Below, in pieces: positions 57,248 to 64,000 of a DNA stretch of 64,000 bases (the stretch's first letter is position 1; each line of letters begins with the position of its first letter). A model generated the notes under the pieces. The model ran no database searches. It saw nothing but the letters and a program-made list of their open reading frames with translations, and was not told the DNA's origin. The DNA lies in contig CAJNDS010000091.1 of the NCBI GenBank assembly GCA_905221605.1, positions 336,283-400,282 of the forward strand, in the 5' to 3' direction. Source of the DNA: Symbiodinium natans (Eukaryota; Sar; Dinophyceae; Suessiales; Symbiodiniaceae). The position numbers were made by a program, and so were the translations under genes.

Positions 57248-59030
57248 CTGGGCCATGACCACAGGGTGCAGAGGACGGGCCCTCTCGGTTTAAGGGTTTA
57301 GGGTTTAGGGTTTTTTTTTTTTTGGGGGGGGGGGGGGGGAGGGGAAGTATTTCAGGATAGACAATCCCGGCTAGTAAGTTTAGCCCTCAACCCGAAACTC
57401 TGAACCCTAAAATCCCCAAACACCCGAAAAAAGGTGGGAAAAAAAAACACCCGAAAACGGTTTCAAGGGTGTGCCCTTGCTTGGGAGCCCATCATTCTTC
57501 TGGGAGCCAGGGTGCCCTTGAAACAGAGAATGCTCTGCCTACTTCGAGGTGCAGGGTACTACTTGGTAACCCAGATATAAGTGTAGTTATAACCCAGTTA
57601 TATGCCCCTTAAGTACCCTAATAGGGGCATTCATCTGCACAATTTATAATAATTCACACTAATTGTTTTGGATTTTCCGTCGTCGCTAAATCTAAACCCG
57701 ATACCTTTATTCCGCTTTTTACGTCGCAGCTAAATCTCGCTAATTTGGTTCCGTCGCACACCTAAAGCCTAAAGAACAAAAGGCAGGAAACCCACCCCCC
57801 AAGCGAATGAGCCACCCAAGCGAATTAGCTGCCGATTCATTCTGGTTCGTTGCCTTCACCCCTGGGTTCCCCGCCCTTGAGTTGAGCCAGCCATTAGGGT
57901 TCGGGATAGGATTTTCAGGGTTTAGGGCTCAAGCTCAGACAGGTTAATTAGGGTTTGAGGCTAAACCCTAACTGAGCCCTAAAGTTTAAACCCCAAACCC
58001 AAAACCCTGTACTCTCGGTTTTTAGGCTTCGGATTTCAGGTTTTAGGGTTTTGCACCCCGATGGGGTTTTAGTATTCGGGGGAAGGATTAAAAACTACTC
58101 GGGACCAACCCTGGGTTCCCGGCCAGGAGGGCGGGGTGGGTGGGGGGGCAGCCCCCAAGCAATGGGCCCTGGCCAGGAGGGGCGGGATGGGTGGGGGGGG
58201 GGCCCCCTAACCTCAACCAAGTGAACTTAGCTGCTAATTTGTCTGCTATTCTTAATAGGTCACTTCGCCCCACACCTTTTCCCAGCAAAAATCAAACCAA
58301 ATGAATTAGCTGTTAATTTGTTCGGTCACCCCACGGTTGAGCCTCGATCGCCCAGCGAATTCGCTGCTAATTCGTCGAAATTCGTTCGGTTCGCAGTTCA
58401 GTTCAGGCTCGTCGCAACGAGTTAGGTCAAAACCAAACGAATTAGCTGCTAATTCTTCGGTTCGCAATTCAGCCTCCTAGCACCAGCAAAAAATCAAACC
58501 GAGCGAATTAGCTGCTAATTCGTTCGGTTCACCCTCCCGCCCTCCACCTACCCAATTCGCTGTTGCACAGCTCCCCATGGCCATTTCGTTGAAATTCGTT
58601 CGGTTCGCAGTTCAGTTCAGGCTCGTCGCAACGAGTTAGGTCAAAACCAAACGAATTAGCTGCTAATTCTTCGGTTCGCAGTTCAACCTCCTAGCACCAG
58701 CAAAAAATCAAACCGAGCGAATTAGCTGCTAATTCGTTCGGTTCACCCTCCCGCCCTCCACCTACCCAATTCGCTGTTGCACAGCTCCCCGTGGCCATTG
58801 AGTGGCCATCCGGACCACCTGCCAGCAGGGAGAGCGGCAGTGGAGCTCAGGGGTGTTCTTGGTTGGTAGCGTCTGATCAGCTGAAGGGTTGGTTTCTCAA
58901 AAACCCCTAACTAAATTTGGGCGGGAGTCGAGTTCAGTATGGTTTTCGGGTTGGTGGTTGGCTTTTGGTTTGGGCTGAGGGAGGTGCTGGCTTGGGCTGC
59001 CAATTCAAACCTGAAACCCTGAACCCCTGG
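57248..59030. repeat. Palindrome-rich repeat region
   Basis: Telomere repeats become sparse. The main motif is the palindrome CGAATTAGC(N)GCTAATTCG, repeated from about 57830 to 58740 and again at 60954, 61126, 61268, 61417 and 62572. A 214-bp unit is tandemly duplicated (58377-58590 and 58591 to about 58798). The segment 58094-58210 (GGGTTCCCGGCCAGGA, then AAGCAATGGGCCCTGGCC) recurs at 62637-62755. A hairpin with GTTTCAAGGG ends lies at 57448-57525. No gene is supported. Confidence 0.75.
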
Positions 59031-59032
59031 AG

Positions 59033-59188
59033 CTAAAAGTCCCCAGCCTCTCCCGAGCCCTCCCCAACCCTCAGCTTGTGTTTGGGGCTCAGCACAGATT
59101 CCGGCAGATGCCACAGACACTGGACTATTCCTTCGGTGTCTTTCAGGCTGTGAGCCAGTTCGAAGCAGAAGCCATTCACTAATTTTGG
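59033..59188 (-). CDS. Terminal exon of an unidentified gene
   Basis: After a CTAG acceptor the minus strand reads 51 codons to TAG, including GFCFELAHSLKDTEGIVQC and LWHLPESVLSPKHK. The other open frame here (58911-59210) is richer in Gly and Pro and looks like a shadow. It is probably the last exon of the gene whose previous exon is at 59282-59404. Confidence 0.5.
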   Translation of the reverse strand, partial: PKLVNGFCFELAHSLKDTEGIVQCLWHLPESVLSPKHKLRVGEGSGEAGDF

Positions 59189-59281
59189 CTAGATATTTAT
59201 CAGTTGTCACTAGACATTATCATATAGTCAGATATCATATTACATCACCCAAAAGGTCTCATCTGCTTGGAACTTAGAAAC

Positions 59282-59404
59282 CTACTCAGTCTTCCCAGCA
59301 GACTGACTTGCCTTGTGTCCCTTTCGGGGCGACATGGCTTCATAGATGCTGGACAAAGGCTGACCCTGTCCAGGCTCCAAGCAAGCCACATTCTCAGAAC
59401 TTGG
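59282..59404 (-). CDS. Exon with PLSSIYEAMSPRKGHK, unidentified gene
   Basis: After CTGAAG the minus strand is open for 40 codons and ends ASQSAGKTE then TAG followed at once by GTTTC. It may be a true C-terminus, or TAG may be intronic with the donor slightly earlier. It lies downstream of the H3-like gene on the same strand. Confidence 0.5.
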   Translation of the reverse strand, partial: PSSENVACLEPGQGQPLSSIYEAMSPRKGHKASQSAGKTE

Positions 59405-59857
59405 CTTCAGGTTTCGAAAACGGGTTCAGGGCTTTTGGGTGCTTGGAGGGTAAGGGCGCAGGCGATGGAATCAGACCCTGAGCATGGAAAAGGGTCATGG
59501 GTTTAGGGTTTGGGGTTTCGGGATTGGGGTCACAGGGATCCCGACCCCCGACCGGAAGTTAGGGAACCACCCCACCCCGGGGCCTTGTCGTAAAACATTA
59601 GGCTTGAGGGTTTAGGGTTTAGGGTCTGGGGTTTAGGGTTTAGGGTTCAGGGTTTCGGGCCCTACCCTAGACCCTAAACCCGAAGCCCTAAAGTTGAGCG
59701 TTTTTGGGCTCAAGGAGTAAAGGGAACCCTCTTTTGGGTTTGGGGTACCGTGTTGGGGTTAAGGGGCGCAGACATATTTAAAAATGGTCAAGGGCGCGAG
59801 TTCAGAGACCCGAAACCTGGCACTTGAACAATTTTCAGCTGACACCAGCGGCTTCGA

Positions 59858-60913
59858 TCAGCGGCGCAACTCCTGTACCAACTGCCAGTCAGGCAGCATC
59901 ACGGTGACTCGCTTGCCGTGGTGTGCACAGCGGTTGGCATAGCTAAAAGTGTCCACCAGCCACCACTCACAAACAACCTGGAGTGCATGTAGGGCATCGG
60001 AACTGAAACGCACACATTGCGGGTCGTCCCGCTCAAAGAGCTCGTGACCTGTCAGCAGGCCACGTTCTTGCTGCATCTGCTCAAGCTCAAAGCGGTTGCG
60101 CTCTACGAGGAGCTCGGCCAGCACATCCTTGCACAACCTGCCGAACGCCAATTTGGGAATCAAGAGCTCGGCGCTCTTTCCAGACTGCAAACGCCTGATC
60201 TCTTCCAGGGTTTTCTGGGTGGTGGAACCGCCCTTGCCATTGTTTCGTGGCCCAGCTTGGCCCCAGGCACGCCTGCGACGCTTTTTGGGACGAGCTGCAT
60301 CGCCAGCTTCTTCAGCAGTCTCTTCTACTGGAAGCTCTGCTGCTGCCGGTCCTGCAGCTGATGCCGCAGCTGAACCTGCAGCCTCGCCTGCTTGCTCTTC
60401 ATCGGATGCATTCTCGATGCCATAAGCTTCGTCGATCCTTTTGTCCTCCTCTGTAATGAGCCGAAGTGCTTCTTCGCACGTCAAGCCCGAGCCATACTCT
60501 TCTGCTGCCGAGATGTTCAGAGCGGGGAAGCACTCCACGAACAGACGCATGGTACATGTGTGGACACGCACGTACCCTAGCTGGTCAGCTGCGTTCACGT
60601 AGCAGAAGCCGCGCTCGTCTGGGAAGCCTTCCCGCTGAACGATTTGCACCACCATGCCTGGCGTTAGCTTCTTCAGTGTGGCCGATGTTGCTTCTGGCTC
60701 CTCGAAAAGGTAGCTCTCAGTGGTACATTCCAGGAAGTCCTGCATGATTCTCTCGCATGCAGACTCGTCCAAGCTTTCAACCTCTTCCGAGCCAGCCACC
60801 ATAGTCCAAAACTCTTCGGCAGGCAAAGCCAAGTTGCACTGCCCGCACAACCTGAGAGATCGGAAGCTAGAGAAGGCTTCTGACCCTTGATAAAGTTCTA
60901 TAATAATGTTCAA
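59858..60913 (-). CDS. Large divergent histone H3-fold protein
   Basis: A 351-codon frame to TGA. Residues 235-351 follow histone H3: EIRRLQSGKSAELLIPKL (H3 EIRRYQKSTELLIRKL), then VRFSSDALHALQ (LRFQSSAVMALQ), then ANRCAHHGKRVTVM and DWQLVQELR (TNLCAIHAKRVTIM, DIQLARRIR). An insert of about 28 residues (about 270-298) separates helix 1 from helix 2. Before the fold come a basic patch (KKRRRR, 210-215), an Ala/Glu-rich linker and an N-terminal region with CGQC (23-26), which could bind metal. Normal H3 is about 136 residues with a Lys-rich tail; the ARTKQ and ARKS tail motifs are absent. The frame opens with TTG; the first ATG is at 60802, so an upstream exon is likely. Role: a chromatin protein by homology. 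A centromeric H3 is possible, but unproven. Confidence 0.82.
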   Translation of the reverse strand: MNIIIELYQGSEAFSSFRSLRLCGQCNLALPAEEFWTMVAGSEEVESLDESACERIMQDFLECTTESYLFEEPEATSATLKKLTPGMVVQIVQREGFPDERGFCYVNAADQLGYVRVHTCTMRLFVECFPALNISAAEEYGSGLTCEEALRLITEEDKRIDEAYGIENASDEEQAGEAAGSAAASAAGPAAAELPVEETAEEAGDAARPKKRRRRAWGQAGPRNNGKGGSTTQKTLEEIRRLQSGKSAELLIPKLAFGRLCKDVLAELLVERNRFELEQMQQERGLLTGHELFERDDPQCVRFSSDALHALQVVCEWWLVDTFSYANRCAHHGKRVTVMLPDWQLVQELRR

Positions 60914-61549
60914 GCACGCGGGGAGTTACGTGAGCGGGTCAGGATTCGCACGAGCGAATTAGCAGCTAATTCGCGTTTTGGTGAAGGGGATTCGAAACGC
61001 GAACCTTCGCCTCTGAAGTCAACGCCTTGCCCGTATCGCTACAGAGGAATTGGCCCATATAACGCACACTGCCTCATTACATTGAAGCACATGGCCCAAC
61101 CAACATAGCTGCACACAGCCGCAAACGAATTAGCCGCTAATTCGTCCGAACCCCCCGTCCACCCCCCCCCCCTCAAAGTCAATGGCCCTCCCCCAGTCCG
61201 GCCCGCCCTGGCCCCCCCCCTGCCCCCCCTGGCCCCCCCCCCCCCCCCCCCTAGAAAGTGAATTCGCGCGAATTAGCCGCTAATTTGTTTGCGCACCAAT
61301 TCGCCCCCTTGCAATGGCCCCCCCCCAGCCCGGCCCGCGCTGCCCCGCCTGGCCCCCTCCCCTGCCCCCCCTGGCCCCCCCCCTGGCCTCCGGCCCCCCC
61401 CCCTACAAAGTGAATTCGCGCAAATTAGCCGCTAATTCGTTTGCGCGCCTACAGCCCCTTACGTGACTTGGACTCGGCCCTACTCCCCTCACTCCCCCCC
61501 TGCCTCCCCTCCCGACCCTCCCTCCCCCCCCCCTTCCCCATGCGACCCC
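60914..61549. other. Poly(C)-rich spacer with palindromes
   Basis: Runs of C and CCCTGGCC dominate 61150-61550, with CGAATTAGCCGCTAATTCG-type palindromes at 61126, 61268 and 61417. The poly(C) end of this stretch is read as Gly-rich C-terminus by the next gene and is probably its intron. Confidence 0.6.
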
Positions 61550-61960
61550 CTACCCCTCCCGACCCCGCCCCACCCCTCCCACTGGCTCATGACCAAGGCA
61601 CTCCAGGAACGTGGCTTTGAGGATTGGTGGCACGGGACCCTCAATCAACGTTGCTGCGCGCAACTTCCTGCAAGCTTCTATGGCCGCACTCTCTTCTGGC
61701 AGCAAGGCCTGGATGATCATAAGCACACCTTTCCTTCCACCACAAAGCTCAGCCACCGGTGTGCTTGCCGTCACCATTCTGCCATCGCAAAAAAAGCTGA
61801 TCAGCTTCTGGTCCGCGTAATGCAAGCGCCGTGCAAAGTCACTGAAGCACTCAGCGAATGTGCCACCACCATCCACATGATACTTCTGAGTCGTGGTGGT
61901 CTTGCCAACAATCAGCACCTCCACACGCTGCACATTGCCTTTGGCTTTGCTCCTACCCAT
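61550..61960 (-). CDS. SUMO/ubiquitin-like (beta-grasp) protein
   Basis: ATG at 61960; residues 12-88 resemble a SUMO or Rad60-SLD-like domain: VEVLIVGKTTTTQKYHVDGG (first two strands), a helix with FSDFARRLHYADQKLISFF, then CDGRMVTASTPVAEL, matching FEGQRIADNHTPKEL of SUMO, and GVLMIIQ. Family role: protein modifier or a protein-interaction module. No Gly-Gly end follows the domain directly. The last 15 residues (GGVGRGREG) come from poly(G) sense DNA, so the true exon probably ends near ECLG at a GT donor and continues elsewhere. It lies 640 bp upstream of the H3-like gene on the same strand. Confidence 0.55.
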   Translation of the reverse strand: MGRSKAKGNVQRVEVLIVGKTTTTQKYHVDGGGTFAECFSDFARRLHYADQKLISFFCDGRMVTASTPVAELCGGRKGVLMIIQALLPEESAAIEACRKLRAATLIEGPVPPILKATFLECLGHEPVGGVGRGREG

Positions 61961-63200
61961 TGACCCATGGCTCTTTGGGCAGGTCTGACCTACACTTCAC
62001 TGCTAGAAGGTCTGTATCACTGTGATACAGCCTGTATAGCTGGTGTCCAAAAGTTAAGATATAATTGTCAATAATAGTCTGAGTGACAGCGAGCGCCTCA
62101 TGCCTGAAACCCTTTTTAAGCTCGGCGGCGCTGGTGAGCCGGGCGTCTCAGCCCACAAGGAACCAGCCGTTTCCACACACTCGCGGGGTTAAAAAGGGTT
62201 TAAGGGTCAGGGCTCTCCCCTCCCAGTATACTCAAGTACAGGGTTTTGGGCTTCCGCCAGTGGCCAGTGGCTTAGGGCTGGGGGTCACACAGCGGTTTTA
62301 CGGTTTAGGGCTGAGTGTAGGGTTTGGGGGGGGCTTAGGATTTTGGTGGAGGGTCTGCACCCAAAGGTGCCTCATCGCTCTCGATGAAGACGTCATCGCT
62401 CTCGATGAAGACGAAGTGCAGGTCGTCGAGCAGCCGAATGGGCAGGAAAAGGGTCAGGGATTCAAGGTTAAGGGTGAAAGGTATCAGGTTTAGGGTTTAA
62501 GGCTTTAGGGTTTCTGGTTTTAGGGTTCCTCCCCTCCATGGTTCGTTGCTGGAACCAGTAAAATTAAACCAAACGAATTAGCTGCTAATTCATTCGGTTC
62601 ACCCCCCTCTACCCAGACTATACCAGCAACCCCTGACCCAAACCCTGGGTTCCCGGCCAGGAAAGTGGGGTGGGTGGGGGGGCAGCCCCCAAGCAATGGG
62701 CCCTGGCCAGGAGGGGCGGGATGGGTGGGGGGGGTGCCCCCAAACCTCAACCAATCGAAGTAGTTGGTAATCACCCCACCAACACCCCCCTCCAAGGACG
62801 CTTTGAGGTTTAGGGTTCAGGGTATGTGCTTGTCAGGCTTATTTCCTGCTATTTATTTTTCCGTCGTTGCGTCGCTAATTTTATTAATTTCAATTTTTCC
62901 GTCGTTTCCGTCGCAATAATTTGGGCAGATTCATTGGGTTTTAGGTATAGATACGATTGGGTTACTAAGTACCATTCACCTCCACGATGAGTAGCCCTAA
63001 ACCCCTAAACCCCTAAACCCCTAAACCTCTAAACCCCTAAACCCCTAAACCCCTAAACCCCTAAACCCCTAAACCCCTAAACCTCAAACCCTCAACTCCA
63101 CAGCCTTAAACCCTAAAGCCTAACCCCCCCCCAAAAAAAGATGTATATAATAATAATAATAATAACAATAAAAATAATCATAATAATAATAATAACAACG
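61961..63200. other. Spacer with dispersed repeats
   Basis: Contains short telomere-type stretches, a tandem CATCGCTCTCGATGAAGACG (62372-62411), the dispersed GC-rich repeat (62637-62755), a CCCCTAAA array (62997-63082) and a TAA/TAAT microsatellite (63145-63197). The frame 62083-62493 is mixed with repeat and not convincing as a gene. Confidence 0.5.
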
Positions 63201-63545
63201 CTGCAGGGAGCTCACTCCGGCGCCCGCCGGATGATAGAGTTTAGGGTTGAGGATCTCTGAGACGTGGCAGCTGCAACAGCAACAAATTGGCATTTTTGTA
63301 CCTAGGATTTTTAACGTTAAAAAAACCCTAAATGGCATTTTTGTACTTAGGGTTTTTTCACGTTAAAAAACCCTAAATGGCATTTTTGTACGTAGGGTTT
63401 TTAACGTTAAAAAACCCCAAATGGCATTTTTGTACCTCAGCTCTTCGTTGGCTTCCTCGTCGTGTTGCTGCAGGCTCTGCAGCCCGAATCTTCGTCCGCG
63501 AAACCTCGACCATGCCCTACGCAGCCACATACGTCTTGCCTTCAT
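63201..63545 (-). CDS. Two-exon fragment with a tandem-repeat intron
   Basis: Exon 63545-63436 begins MKARRMWLRRAWSRFRGR and ends EEANEEL. The intron is 63435-63271 (GTACAAAA to GTTGCAG, 165 bp). The next exon starts at 63270, reads CHVSEILNPKLYHPAGAG in frame and ends somewhere before the microsatellite at 63197. Its Arg-rich start might be a presequence. No family is recognised. Confidence 0.45.
63285..63435. repeat. Tandem 45-bp repeat filling an intron
   Basis: GGCATTTTTGTAC recurs at 63289, 63334, 63379 and 63423, each followed by a TAGGGTTTTT-AACGTT palindrome. On the coding strand every unit offers the same GTACAAAAATGCC donor sequence. Confidence 0.85.
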
Positions 63546-64000
63546 GAGGACCCTTACGCACCTGCATGGTATATCTCAAGTCCTGCAGCCCTAAACCCCA
63601 AGCCCCCAAACCCTGAAAAAAAAAAAAAAAACACAAGCCCAGCCTGCTGTGAGGGAACCCCAGGCAATCCTAGGCAACTTCGCCGCTTGCAGCGGGGAAA
63701 GGGCTTCGCGGGTCGAAGTTTTGAAAAAAGCCCGCAGCAGCAAACAAGGCGCGCAAAGGCGTAAGCCCTAACATGCGAAAACCCCTCACACATGCGTCCA
63801 GGAACCCTAATAAACCCGACAACTCCTATATATCCTGGAAACCCGAGTCTAGTTAAACCAAATACCCCCCAAAACAAAAAAAAAAAAAAAAAAACAAAAC
63901 AACCCCATGAACCCTGTATATCCAGAAGCCCTAAACCCTAAATCCGAAAAGCCCTGGACTCCTTTCCTCAGCAAGCAGCTCTTCCTCTTTCAGCTTTACA
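63546..64000. other. Right end, no supported gene
   Basis: Decayed CCCTAAA units, two poly(A) runs (63617 and 63875) and open frames on both strands without recognisable content. Confidence 0.5.

Noticed and set aside
57200-57290. Alternative minus frame HPVVMAQVSREGCAASGALA
   Set aside because: Open, but the frame beginning FREKVAPLVV matches the SCYL segment before GNAGAVVL and continues in order into the next exon.

Overview
Organism. The window reads as nuclear DNA of a dinoflagellate, probably Symbiodinium-like or a relative. The reasons are TTTAGGG-type telomere repeats, PPR proteins built on near-identical ISYNATISACEKG units, NRRLWVF-type proteins, and introns whose donors are GT, GC or GA but whose acceptors are always AG. 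I cannot name the species. No tRNA, rRNA, CRISPR array or bacterial-type operon was seen.

Layout. About a third of the sequence is TTTAGGG/CCCTAAA repeat, perfect or decayed, in dozens of arrays of both orientations. Between the arrays lie unique islands of about 50-300 bp, several MITE-like inverted-repeat families, poly(G)/poly(C) runs and simple repeats. Every gene I can assign with confidence is on the minus strand. From right to left these are: a two-exon fragment (63.2-63.5 kb); a SUMO/ubiquitin-like protein (61.5-62.0 kb); a large divergent histone H3-fold protein (59.9-60.9 kb); two C-terminal-looking exons (59.0-59.4 kb); a SCY1-like HEAT-repeat gene (47.1-57.2 kb); an NRRLWVF-type protein (44.9-45.3 kb); a DGSW-repeat protein (43.8-44.8 kb); an HSP70-family gene (11.4-38.5 kb); an intronless PPR gene (8.0-9.0 kb); and its intron-bearing paralogue (4.8-6.1 kb).

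Main result. Many of the short islands are exons. On the minus strand at least 27 of them, read in order, spell an HSP70 from IDFGTSRSC of the ATPase domain to the end of the lid, over 27 kb. About 11 others spell the HEAT-repeat part of a SCY1-like protein. Their introns are mostly telomere-type repeats, MITE-like elements and low-complexity DNA. In three places a telomere array forms the splice site itself (GTTTAGGG as donor twice, TTTAG as acceptor once). In the DGSW gene a telomere array sits in the reading frame between two copies of a 12-bp direct repeat, and removing exactly one repeat plus the array restores the frame. The PPR gene has four short introns with 4-6 bp direct repeats at their ends, and its intronless paralogue lacks all four. 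Together these suggest intron gain by mobile elements and by insertion of telomere repeats.

Limits. All exon calls are by eye, from similarity I remember plus reading phase and splice sites. Chance open frames on both strands are common in this GC-rich DNA, and I list several I could not resolve.
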